IMG/VR virus record: IMGVR_UViG_3300022752_000284
Location: 1-29,683 of that record
DNA from: a virus
Length of the DNA stretch: 29,683 nucleotides
Strand: one strand, 5' to 3'
Below are positions 7,298 to 14,669 of the stretch, in pieces. Every line of letters begins with the position of its first letter. Positions within the stretch are counted from its first letter, which is position 1. The notes beneath the pieces are model-generated. The model searched no databases. It saw only the letters and a list, made by a program, of their open reading frames with translations, and had not been told where the DNA came from. The translations under genes and the position numbers were made by a program.

Positions 7298-9004
7298 TTA
7301 GTATCCGCCGCCGCCGCGGCAATCAAAGCCCCCTCGGCCTACGAACGCAAGACTTGAGACCAAAAGCATTCCCAAACAGTCGATGGGGTCTTTGGTGCAG
7401 CCCTTCTGCCCGTCGCGGCCGGTGTGCTCAGATAGTGCGTAGGAAAGGTTTGCGCAGGTGTCGGTGATGTAGAGCGATGGCTCGTTGAGCGGGGTAAGGG
7501 GCTGGGTGGCGTCGTAGGAGAGGAGCGAATTGATGGCGGATGTGCGTTGGTCGACAGGCACGCCGGGTGCGGGAATAAAGGCCATGCCATCGTCGGTGGG
7601 GTCGTCGGATTCGGCCAAGAGGTCGATGAGGGTCGTGCCGCCGGCCTCGGAGAGCGCGGGAGAACCGCCGGCCTTGGGGTCAATCAGGCGCATGACAGGC
7701 TCGCCGTAACCGAGATCGGACTCGATTTGGCGGAAGAGTTTGCGGTACTCGGAAATGGAACGGCCAGCGTCTAGGGTTTGCGCTGGACCGAGCTTGCCGT
7801 CGGGCTTTTCGGATGGCAGTGCCCACTCTCCGTAGTTGCTGAAGTCGGGAAATTCGCGGACAACGACACGCTTGCCGTCCTCGTAGACCAGGAGCCACAG
7901 GCAGAACCAGTTGCGAGCCCCGGCAGGGTCGCAGACCATGTATAGCGTGCCGCCGGATGGCACCTTGGAGGCCGGAATGCAGTGGATATCAGAGCGGAAA
8001 CGGGCGAAGGCCTTGCCGATGTTGTCCGAGGCCCAGCCGTAGGCACGGGTCAGGATCTGGCCCATGGGCGAGGTGACTAGCTTGGACTTCATCTCGTCGA
8101 AAGGGTTGTACGGGTTGTCTTCCGAGAAGAAGAACACGGTGCGCCGGTTGGTCTGGGGCTGCACCATAGTGCGCACGGATTTGCCCATAGGCCAGGTGGG
8201 TAGGGCCTGCTTGCCTTTGATGAGCTCGGCGTCGTCAAAACGGGCAATTGCGGAGCCTGCGGTGAACTCCTTGTAGACCGAGGCGACGCCTTCAAGGGGA
8301 GTCTGGGTCACGAGGAGCTTGCCGCGGCGGGTGATCAGACGGTAGCGCAGTGTGTCTACCCAGGATTGCGGTACAAGCTCATCACACCAGATCAGGTCGG
8401 CCTCGCGGCCCTCAATGGTGTTCTCAGACTGCGTGTAGTTCAGGAAGTCGCAGCGGGAACCGTTGGGCAGGATGAATGAACCGTCGGTGAAGCCATTTTT
8501 GCGGGAGTAGTTCAGGTAATGAATGCGACCCTTCTTGGTCGCCCGGAGTGCGACGGGCAGGTAGTTGTAGATCGCAGGTTGCTGCACGGTGACCGAGGTG
8601 GCATGCGAGGTGTGGCAACAGAGAACCGATGCGTTCTCCTTCTCAAGGAGGGTTTGAACCACGCGGCGGGCGGCCCAGAGTGTTTTACCGGCGCGGTTGC
8701 CGCCGGAAATCAGCAGTTCCTGAGTGAGCGAATACTCGGTGCTGGCGATCTCCCAGTGGTCGGGAATGTAGCCGTAGGTGTACGGATCGGCCTTCTCAAG
8801 CAGCACGAGCTGGGTGCGCTTCTGTTTGAGCTCGAGTGCGCGGGGGTGCGAGGCGTCGACCTTGGGTATGACAGGGTGCTGCGGCTGCTCGTTCCACCAA
8901 GCGGTATTGCAGGCCTCGGTGCAAAAGCGTTTCTGCTTGGGGCCAGAGTGCTGCTTGATGATCTCGAAGGGCTTAGAGCAGGTGAGGCAGAGTGGTTGGC
9001 TCAT
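7298..9004 (-). CDS. Terminase large subunit with N-terminal zinc finger
   Basis: A 568-aa packaging motor that hydrolyses ATP to drive DNA through the portal and cuts concatemers. The ATPase domain has Walker A GGNRAGKT at residues 101-108 and Walker B DLIWCDEL at 203-210, with Asp208 and catalytic Glu209. The C-terminal RNase H-like nuclease shows metal-ligand candidates Asp359 (VCDPAG), Asp442 (RLIDPKAGG) and Asp539 or Asp542 near the end. The N-terminus carries a small zinc-binding motif, Cys6, Cys9, Cys28 and Cys32 (CLTCSKPF, then FCTEAC), which many terminases lack. The start has no SD; the leader is AT-rich. The portal gene follows 11 bases after the stop. Confidence 0.92.
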   Translation of the reverse strand: MSQPLCLTCSKPFEIIKQHSGPKQKRFCTEACNTAWWNEQPQHPVIPKVDASHPRALELKQKRTQLVLLEKADPYTYGYIPDHWEIASTEYSLTQELLISGGNRAGKTLWAARRVVQTLLEKENASVLCCHTSHATSVTVQQPAIYNYLPVALRATKKGRIHYLNYSRKNGFTDGSFILPNGSRCDFLNYTQSENTIEGREADLIWCDELVPQSWVDTLRYRLITRRGKLLVTQTPLEGVASVYKEFTAGSAIARFDDAELIKGKQALPTWPMGKSVRTMVQPQTNRRTVFFFSEDNPYNPFDEMKSKLVTSPMGQILTRAYGWASDNIGKAFARFRSDIHCIPASKVPSGGTLYMVCDPAGARNWFCLWLLVYEDGKRVVVREFPDFSNYGEWALPSEKPDGKLGPAQTLDAGRSISEYRKLFRQIESDLGYGEPVMRLIDPKAGGSPALSEAGGTTLIDLLAESDDPTDDGMAFIPAPGVPVDQRTSAINSLLSYDATQPLTPLNEPSLYITDTCANLSYALSEHTGRDGQKGCTKDPIDCLGMLLVSSLAFVGRGGFDCRGGGGY

Positions 9005-9113
9005 TTATCAATATTTTTCGTTTTGGGGAACCCGTCGACTTTTACCGTTGCCGCGGATTGCATGACCCCCTCCCCCCGGGGGCCCGGGCGGCCTGGTGTC
9101 TGCCTTGTGTAAC

Positions 9114-9126
9114 GGGGTAGGACATT
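9114..9126. repeat. 13-bp direct repeat, copy 1
   Basis: GGGGTAGGACATT occurs here and again at 9277-9289, in the same orientation, 163 bases apart. On the transcribed strand it reads AATGTCCTACCCC. Both copies lie in the gap between the putative small and large terminase genes. Confidence 0.7.
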
Positions 9127-9207
9127 GGATCTGCCGAGTGGGGCAAAAGTGCGTTTCGATCAATGTTTGCAGGGGTTTGCTGCATGTTTGCGTGACCAAG
9201 TGAATAT

Positions 9208-9217
9208 AATACGTATT
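9208..9217. promoter_or_regulatory. Palindromic AT-rich site, possible operator
   Basis: AATACGTATT is a perfect 10-bp palindrome inside the AT-rich centre of the terminase gap. It could be an operator or part of a promoter for the large terminase gene. The evidence is symmetry and location only. Confidence 0.3.
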
Positions 9218-9276
9218 GTGCAAGAAAACGCTGAAACAGGCCTAAATGCGTGGTTTTTGATGGTGCTTCTGCGGTA

Positions 9277-9289
9277 GGGGTAGGACATT
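9277..9289. repeat. 13-bp direct repeat, copy 2
   Basis: This is the second exact copy of GGGGTAGGACATT, starting 13 bases beyond the stop of the putative small terminase gene. A further TAGGGGTAGG overlap makes this copy itself slightly repetitive. Confidence 0.7.
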
Positions 9290-9301
9290 CCGGGCCATTA
9301 C

Positions 9302-9913
9302 CTAAACCAGGTCGGGTGTTTGCTCGTCGTTCACAGGGGTCACATTCCTGTCCCGCAGGTCCTTCATCAGGTCGCGGTGGCTCACAGAGGCCGTCATAGC
9401 GAGGTGAATGCTGGTGGGCTGGCCTTTTATAGTAGCCAGCTTATCTGTTAGCACAGCTACCGCTACGGGTAAACTCCTATCATCTATGAATGACATAGAG
9501 TCTTCTGCTAAACGCTTAGTGCCTTTCCATATAGCTACCTCTATGAACCCGGTAACATCCTTGCGCCAGTCTTCCTCATTCTCAGGGTAATCTGATGGCA
9601 CTTTGACACCACGGATGTATTTGAACGCAGTATGTTCACTCAGACCTGTTTCTTTTGATATCTGAGCAAGCGTTTTGTTTTGCAGTATACCTTCCACTAT
9701 CTGATCTGCCTTCTCTTGATCTAGCTTTGAGTTGAAGTGTTGGTTTGGTGGTGGCTTGGTGTAACCTGTTTCCTCGGCCGCCTTTTTAACCTTGTCCTTG
9801 AACTTCTTATCGAGCTTCGGGTCGTCTTTGAGAGCCGCTGCTACCGCATCCCTATGGGTTCCAGCTTTGAGCGCAACGTCATTCAGTGATACCCTTGTCT
9901 TCTTACCCGGCAT
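9302..9913 (-). CDS. Putative terminase small subunit with LacI-like HTH
   Basis: A 203-aa protein directly upstream of the large terminase, the usual place for the DNA-recognising small subunit. Residues 8-51 (VSLNDVALKAGTHRDAVAAA, continuing to AAEETGY) match the LacI-type helix-turn-helix plus hinge pattern. A second HTH-like segment lies around residues 70-105 (TLAQISKETGLSEHTAFKYI). The C-terminal half is helical and charged. The gene is clearly AT-rich (about 40-47% GC in sampled 60-base blocks, against about 67% in a sampled block of the large terminase), which suggests separate origin. ATG 9913 overlaps the preceding gene by 11 bases and has no SD. It could instead be a transcription regulator. 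Confidence 0.55.
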   Translation of the reverse strand: MPGKKTRVSLNDVALKAGTHRDAVAAALKDDPKLDKKFKDKVKKAAEETGYTKPPPNQHFNSKLDQEKADQIVEGILQNKTLAQISKETGLSEHTAFKYIRGVKVPSDYPENEEDWRKDVTGFIEVAIWKGTKRLAEDSMSFIDDRSLPVAVAVLTDKLATIKGQPTSIHLAMTASVSHRDLMKDLRDRNVTPVNDEQTPDLV

Positions 9914-10721
9914 AAGTCGCAAAGCTGTAGGGGAACTCTCCCCAGTGGTTGAGTTGTTTACGTGGCTTCATCGAGAGGTGCTTCACTCCGGCCAGGGTCA
10001 TCCTGACTGCGGCAGCGTAATCCTCACTGAGATACTCGAGTTTGCCGGGCATGGATTCCATGGCCAGTGGCATCCACAGGGTCGGGAAGCGCTCGACGCG
10101 CACATCGTCGCACCAGTCGATCCTGTATGGGCTCTGCACTCCTGACCCTCCCAACGCATCAAGTGTCGCCATAAGGCATTTACGGGGGATTGCGAGGCAT
10201 CCCGATGCGAACATGGTGATCGGTACCAGCTCCGCTGCGCACTCAGCGTCATTCACCTGATGCTTGAGGGCCTGCAGGTGTTCCGCCTTGGGGCGCAGGG
10301 CCGGCCTAGCGGGCAGTGAGCGGCACGAGTAGGGGATGCAGACGGTTGCCTGGTGTTCATGGGCCAGCTCGGCCATGCGGATGACGTCGGCCGCGCTAAA
10401 CTCAATGTCATGGTCCAGTTGCACCCAGACGTCTTTGCCCGAATCGAGGAACCATTTGGTGGCTCGGCAACGGCTGCGGGATATCAGGGCATCCTCCCGG
10501 ATGGTGCGCAGATCGGTCTGCCTGTCGCTACGGGCGAATGTGGCTGTCAGGTCTACCCAGGACATCATGCAGGCCGCACTGATGCCACCGTAGGCGTACA
10601 GTGAGACATGGATGGACGGCCTGGTGCCTGCCTGAGTTACCGCTTGGGCCTTGCTGGTCGGCTGCGGTGCGTAAATGAATGGATCTTCCATCTGTGGGGA
10701 TTCTGCCTTTGTTGTGGTCAT
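9903..10721 (-). CDS. Glycosyltransferase, GT-A type
   Basis: A 272-aa protein with the layout of phage-borne GT-A glycosyltransferases, which move a sugar from a nucleotide donor to an acceptor. An early segment has SIHVSLYAYGGISAACMMSW. The metal-binding DxD motif is at residues 103-105 in VWVQLDHDIEFSAADV. ITMFASGCLAIPR follows near 168-180, and a late acidic acceptor-side motif YLSEDYAAAVRMTLAG sits at about 230-245, followed by His259 (LNHWGEFPY). It lies between a small HTH gene and the putative small terminase. The acceptor (phage DNA base, virion protein or host surface) cannot be told from sequence. The stop overlaps the next start. Confidence 0.75.
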   Translation of the reverse strand: MTTTKAESPQMEDPFIYAPQPTSKAQAVTQAGTRPSIHVSLYAYGGISAACMMSWVDLTATFARSDRQTDLRTIREDALISRSRCRATKWFLDSGKDVWVQLDHDIEFSAADVIRMAELAHEHQATVCIPYSCRSLPARPALRPKAEHLQALKHQVNDAECAAELVPITMFASGCLAIPRKCLMATLDALGGSGVQSPYRIDWCDDVRVERFPTLWMPLAMESMPGKLEYLSEDYAAAVRMTLAGVKHLSMKPRKQLNHWGEFPYSFATYAG

Positions 10722-11044
10722 GGTTCAATATTCTTCCGTTGGTTTGCGAGGTAGAGTTCATGGCCCTTGGTGATGAGATAGACTACGCTACCTCGGGGCA
10801 CCTGGCAGACCTTGGCAACATCGTTCAGCGACAGGCCGCGGTCGCGCAGGTCGTAGGCCTTGCGTGCCATGTCCGGCGTATGGCGCTGCTCGGTGACTTC
10901 CGGTTCATCCTGTATCACCGGGTCTGGTGTGCCGTCCTTCTTGAACGCCATGCCTTCCGGGTACGAAAGCCAGCCACGCTGCACGCCTATCTTCACAAGT
11001 TGCGGTGCTTCCATCATTAGTTTTGTTGTGTTTGTTATTATCAT
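10718..11044 (-). CDS. Small helix-turn-helix protein
   Basis: A 108-aa protein with an HTH-like C-terminal half at about residues 60-92 (MARKAYDLRDRGLSLNDVAK, then VCQVPRGSVVYLI). The N-terminal half has no recognised domain. Two starts are possible: ATG 11044, overlapping the upstream stop as ATGA, or ATG 11017 (MMEAPQLVKIG), preceded by a CAA-rich leader. It probably binds DNA as a regulator or packaging/replication accessory. Its stop overlaps the ATG of the glycosyltransferase gene. Confidence 0.6.
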   Translation of the reverse strand: MIITNTTKLMMEAPQLVKIGVQRGWLSYPEGMAFKKDGTPDPVIQDEPEVTEQRHTPDMARKAYDLRDRGLSLNDVAKVCQVPRGSVVYLITKGHELYLANQRKNIEP

Positions 11045-11448
11045 AATAATGATATGTCTAGTGGTGTTGCGGGCAAGTCCTTCCTACCCTTGCCGCTTTT
11101 ATCTCCTATAAGCTGAAATATGCGTTGTCTATGTGCCTTGCCACTGGCACCAGGGTGGATAACGCAACCAAACCTCCCGTCTGCCTGGACAATGAGGTGA
11201 TTGCGCTGCTTGTCCCCACCTACCTCGGCGCAGGCTGGGCATTGCCCGATCAATTTCGAGCCAATTTTACGCAGGCCTACCGCTGTCAAGTGGTGTCTAG
11301 TACTTGGGACGGGAGGGACGGCATTTCTCAACTCCATTCCTACTCTGGAGCAGCCTATACCCACTTTTACATCACTACCACCGAGTTGAGAAGTGCCGTC
11401 CCCCGTCCCAAACGCTTGACACTGCTTGACAGATCTAGTGCTTTTCAT
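11041..11448 (-). CDS. Primase-type zinc-ribbon protein
   Basis: A 135-aa frame whose C-terminal half is a zinc-binding domain of the phage primase type: Cys70 and Cys73 (GQCPACAEVGGD), then HLIVQADGRFGCVIHPG with Cys95 and His98, then GKAHRQRIFQLIG. Such domains read template sequence for primer start sites. No TOPRIM catalytic part is present, so this would be a stand-alone zinc module beside an AEP prim-pol gene. ATG 11448 overlaps the prim-pol stop as ATGA. Residues 6-56, however, are encoded by a long inverted repeat and look non-conserved, so the functional start may be further in, for example ATG 11337. Confidence 0.65.
   Translation of the reverse strand: MKSTRSVKQCQAFGTGDGTSQLGGSDVKVGIGCSRVGMELRNAVPPVPSTRHHLTAVGLRKIGSKLIGQCPACAEVGGDKQRNHLIVQADGRFGCVIHPGASGKAHRQRIFQLIGDKSGKGRKDLPATPLDISLL
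11283..11432. repeat. Long imperfect inverted repeat with internal direct repeats
   Basis: The left arm is 11283-11334 and the right arm 11383-11432, separated by a 48-base loop. Aligning the left arm with the reverse complement of the right gives 43 identities in 50 aligned positions, plus a 2-base bulge. Six of the seven mismatches are transitions. Read inward from its outer end, each arm carries two TGTCAAG-like words 10 bases apart (exact in the right arm, degenerate in the left), a doubled GGGACGG word, then TTCTCAACTC. It overlaps the 5' part of the zinc-ribbon gene, just past the prim-pol gene. A replication origin or structured regulatory element is plausible. Confidence 0.85.
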
Positions 11449-13415
11449 GCGGTCAAGGTTACTTTCATGTAGCCTCGGGACTGTTGTTGTTGACCGTCAC
11501 TACGGTAAATATGGTTCGACGGGATGGCTTGGTGTATCTCCAGCATCAGTTCAGCGGCACGTTTCTGGAAACGCTTCTCCGGTTCAGGCCCCCATTCCTT
11601 GTTGCTGCACATGGCCATATAGGCAGCATACAGCTCCTCGCTAGTAATACTATCCGATGACATACTACTAGCACGGACATGGTTCACAATAAAGTATCTC
11701 ACACTATCACTTTCGCTCAATAAGTTGTCTATCATACCGCGCTGCCTATCGCTGACCGGAAACGGCCTACCGGCCTGCATCACCCGGCACAAGTCTTCCG
11801 CGCCCTCTAGGAACCAGTTCAATATCCCGCTGCCTTCCCGCTCAATCATCACATCGTGATAGTTGGGGATCACCTTCTCCGGCTTGGGCTGGCTGAAGTC
11901 GAGCAGTAGCAGCCGTCTCGACCACGCGCCGAGGTCGCCCTGCACGTTGACCTTCAGCCGGCTATTGGCCGTCACAATGACGTTCCAGTCGCCGACCACG
12001 GCCTTGGCACCGCTCTTGCCCTTAAACTCGACGGCCAGCCTGTCGCCGCCGGTCAGCGCCTTCAGGAACTGGCTCTCCTCGCAGGACAGGAAGTCCGGCG
12101 GCACATCGCTGCCGATCAACAGCGTCCGGTCATGGAAGTTGCCCAGTTCAAACCGGCTGCCCAAGTGATTCGTTCTCAGCTCGCTGCAGTTCTCATCGCC
12201 GACCAGCCGCCGCACCAGCCCAGCCACCGTGCTCTTCCCGCCGCCACCGGTTCCGGTCAGCAGCAGAATCACCTGCGGCCTATTCCTCTGCAGCAGCGCC
12301 AGGCCGCCCCATCTCTGCAGCAGTACCTGATCCTCGCGCTCGGGCAGCGCATGGTTCAGGAACGCCTGCCATAGACCGCTGCCCGCGCCCTGCACATACC
12401 TCACCGGCGTCTGGTTCCTTGACATCCACTCCGGGCCGAACCCGTGCATTGCGTAGGGCACGCTCCTGAGATCCACCATGACATTGCTGCAGTGCACCAC
12501 GCTATCCGGCCTGGTAAACGGATTACGCTCCACCTGCAGCGCCCCGATCAGATCGACCACCTGATCCGCGAAGCTCACGGTCAGCCGCGTCAGGAGCGTC
12601 GGCAGCCGCGGATCCTCTGTCGATGCCATCTGATCCAACAGAACGCGCCTGGCGGTCTCCAGGACCCGCTGCTGCATCTCCTCGCGGCTCATGGATATCC
12701 AAATCCCCCTGTCACCGGCATACCAGTAGTGCTGCCCGGTCTGGGCATCGAATAACAAGCGCTCCTTGTGCGCCATATATCCGGCAAAGAAGGTTGGGTG
12801 CAGATTGCCCGTGCCGCTCCTTCCGAACGTCCAGGGCACGCCATGCTGCCGGAGCAACTGCGCCATCTCATCCCGACTGCCCGGCGCCGGCCAGCCCTCG
12901 GGCCAGCGAATCTGGCTGAACTCCAGCGTCACTGGCGGCCTGTCCACTAGCACGCTGTACTCGCACCCGCTGGGGTGCACGCCCTTCACGGTGCTCAGGT
13001 TCCCCGTGCTTCTCCACTCATACAGCGGTTTACCCAGCAGCCGATCACCCACCTGGACCATCTCTGTCGTGCTCCGCTCCGCGCATGGCCCCGGGTACTT
13101 GCCCGTGATCCTCACGCCAATCTGCGCGCCCCTTTTACCCTTCCACCTTGCCGACCCCTGCAGCACCGGATTCACACTCAGGAACGCCTCTAGGCTGCCC
13201 TCATCGTCAAAGTCTATCGCGCACAGCCCGCCGCTCCATTCCCCCAGCCTGACCGCCACGTTCCCGTGCTCGAGCATGACCCGGTACACGTCCCTCCTGG
13301 TACTCTCCATTGTCTCCTGGGTGTACTTGACCATCGGAATCTTGGTCCCCGGGCTTTGCGGCACCAGGAATAACGGCGTCCCCAGCCAGCCCTCGATCTC
13401 TTGCGTCGTCATCAT
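11445..13415 (-). CDS. Primase-polymerase / SF3 helicase fusion
   Basis: A 656-aa replication protein. Residues about 10-180 look like an archaeo-eukaryotic primase (prim-pol) domain: GNVAVRLGEWSGGLCAIDFD with metal-binding Asp68, Asp70 and Asp71, and KGVHPSG near 144-150. The middle part corresponds to D5-type N-terminal sequence. The C-terminal part is an SF3/D5-like helicase with Walker A GTGGGGKST at 388-396, Walker B-like RTLLIGSDVPPDF near 430-442, and a sensor-like VIVTANSRL near 479-487. It would unwind the template and synthesise primers or short DNA. Its start overlaps the helicase gene stop (ATGA), and two consecutive ATG codons occur. No family DNA polymerase is present in this window. 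Confidence 0.85.
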   Translation of the reverse strand: MMTTQEIEGWLGTPLFLVPQSPGTKIPMVKYTQETMESTRRDVYRVMLEHGNVAVRLGEWSGGLCAIDFDDEGSLEAFLSVNPVLQGSARWKGKRGAQIGVRITGKYPGPCAERSTTEMVQVGDRLLGKPLYEWRSTGNLSTVKGVHPSGCEYSVLVDRPPVTLEFSQIRWPEGWPAPGSRDEMAQLLRQHGVPWTFGRSGTGNLHPTFFAGYMAHKERLLFDAQTGQHYWYAGDRGIWISMSREEMQQRVLETARRVLLDQMASTEDPRLPTLLTRLTVSFADQVVDLIGALQVERNPFTRPDSVVHCSNVMVDLRSVPYAMHGFGPEWMSRNQTPVRYVQGAGSGLWQAFLNHALPEREDQVLLQRWGGLALLQRNRPQVILLLTGTGGGGKSTVAGLVRRLVGDENCSELRTNHLGSRFELGNFHDRTLLIGSDVPPDFLSCEESQFLKALTGGDRLAVEFKGKSGAKAVVGDWNVIVTANSRLKVNVQGDLGAWSRRLLLLDFSQPKPEKVIPNYHDVMIEREGSGILNWFLEGAEDLCRVMQAGRPFPVSDRQRGMIDNLLSESDSVRYFIVNHVRASSMSSDSITSEELYAAYMAMCSNKEWGPEPEKRFQKRAAELMLEIHQAIPSNHIYRSDGQQQQSRGYMKVTLTA

Positions 13416-14668
13416 AGCTCTTCGCGCCTTTCAAACCGCAACGCCTCCTGGCTGATGAACCAGCCTTTCGGCCACTCGGTCAGGTAGATCCCGCCCAGCG
13501 TCCGCACCCGGCTCAGTGCCACATAGGCCTGCCCGGGCTCCCGGGCCGCCCGTATATCAATCCGCGCTGCATCCAAGGTGAGCCCTTGCGCCCGGTGTAT
13601 GGTCATGGCGTAGGCCAATCGGAGCGGGTATTGTTGGACGGTGACCCCCAGACTATCAAAGAACCATTTGCGCCGGCCCAGTGAAATCTTCTCGCCCCGG
13701 CTCTCGACCACGATGTCGCTGCCCCGGAACTCCATCACCCGGCCCACCTGCCCATTGTAAAAGCCCTGCTCCGCATCGTTCGCGGTAAACATCACGGCAA
13801 CCCCGGGCTTCAACTGCAGCACCCGCGGCGTGCTCATGTTCTTGGTAGCAAACTCCACCGCCTGATCGACGCCCCTGACCTCGGCGTCAAATACGGCAAT
13901 CGGGCCATCGATTGAGCTCAGTCGATAATTATTCCACTTGTCCACCTGCACGTTGTGCGTCATCAGCCGTGTAATGTGCTCCGGCGGGTTCATCCTGAGC
14001 GCACTGCGCAACAACTGGTTGTCCCGCGGCTTCATCCGGCCCACTCGGAACCCGCTCAACATCTCAATGAACGGCACGTCATTCTGCCTCCGCACCCGCT
14101 CGAGTTTGATCGTCTTGAAATCGGCCTCCTCCCAGGCCTGGCTCAGGAATGCCCAGTCGTAGGGCTTGCTTTGGTCGGTCCTGACCGGCGGCAACTGCAA
14201 AAAGTCGCCCAGGAATATAACCTGCAATCCTCCGAAAGGCCGGCTGTCTTCTCTGATCCGCTTCACCCAGAAGTTCAGGAAGTCGAGATGCCGGCCGGCC
14301 ATCATACTGATCTCATCGACCACCAACACCTCGGTGCTCCGCACCCGCTTGCGGGCTCCATGAATCGAAGGCTGCTCCTCCAGCCGCTCGGCAGCCTGAA
14401 GGAAGTCCTCGCCATCCTGCGGCCCCAACTGCATGCCGCACCACCTGTGCACAGTGGTCCCGCCCACGTTCAGCGCTGCAATGCCTGTCGGTGCCGTCAC
14501 TGCCACGCTCATTGCTCCCGAATCCAAGAATTGCTTGAGCAGCGTGCTTTTACCCGTACCAGCCTGGCCGGTCAGGAACACGTTCCCGCCCGTTTTGGCC
14601 CATACCATGAACCGGTCCTCCGGTGTCGGATCGAATTCGGTTTCCGCCGGCCAGGTGGTAGTCTCCAT
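13412..14668 (-). CDS. Pif1/Dda-type SF1 DNA helicase
   Basis: A 418-aa protein. Walker A lies at residues 34-42 (GQAGTGKST), motif Ia around TAPTGIAALNVGGTTVH, Walker B VVDEISMM at 116-123, and motif III LGDFLQLPPV at 153-162. The C-terminus has the SF1 signature YAMTIHRAQGLTLDAARID and YVALSRVRTLGGIYL. This matches the Pif1/RecD2/Dda group of 5'-3' helicases. I used ATG 14668, one base beyond the exonuclease stop; the long in-frame extension to 14800 overlaps that gene and looks like a shadow. It lies between an exonuclease and the prim-pol gene, so it is probably a replication helicase. Confidence 0.9.
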   Translation of the reverse strand: METTTWPAETEFDPTPEDRFMVWAKTGGNVFLTGQAGTGKSTLLKQFLDSGAMSVAVTAPTGIAALNVGGTTVHRWCGMQLGPQDGEDFLQAAERLEEQPSIHGARKRVRSTEVLVVDEISMMAGRHLDFLNFWVKRIREDSRPFGGLQVIFLGDFLQLPPVRTDQSKPYDWAFLSQAWEEADFKTIKLERVRRQNDVPFIEMLSGFRVGRMKPRDNQLLRSALRMNPPEHITRLMTHNVQVDKWNNYRLSSIDGPIAVFDAEVRGVDQAVEFATKNMSTPRVLQLKPGVAVMFTANDAEQGFYNGQVGRVMEFRGSDIVVESRGEKISLGRRKWFFDSLGVTVQQYPLRLAYAMTIHRAQGLTLDAARIDIRAAREPGQAYVALSRVRTLGGIYLTEWPKGWFISQEALRFERREEL

Positions 14669-14669
14669 A

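Larger units (their letters stand above)
9005..9301. other. Non-coding gap between terminase genes, with repeats
   Basis: This 297-base stretch has no convincing gene. It holds a GC island at 9066-9090 that includes the palindrome CCCCCGGGGG at 9073-9082, two copies of a 13-base repeat at 9114-9126 and 9277-9289, and an AT-rich patch with the palindrome AATACGTATT at 9208-9217. On the minus strand the AT-rich patch could hold a promoter (TTGCAC and TATATT are present but badly spaced). A cos/pac or regulatory site for the terminase is possible but not shown. Confidence 0.55.

Noticed and set aside
5724-7301. Long plus-strand open frame opposite the portal gene (about 525 codons)
   Set aside because: It mirrors the codon structure of the portal gene in a GC-rich region, is Val/Leu/Gly/Asp-rich without any domain, and lies fully antisense to a well-supported gene.
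9066-9090. GC island as a possible terminator
   Set aside because: The C5G5 palindrome can fold, but no T-tract follows on either strand.
9008-9223. 71-codon minus frame in the terminase gap
   Set aside because: It has odd composition with a Pro/Gly run from the GC island and no SD, and matches no pattern I know.
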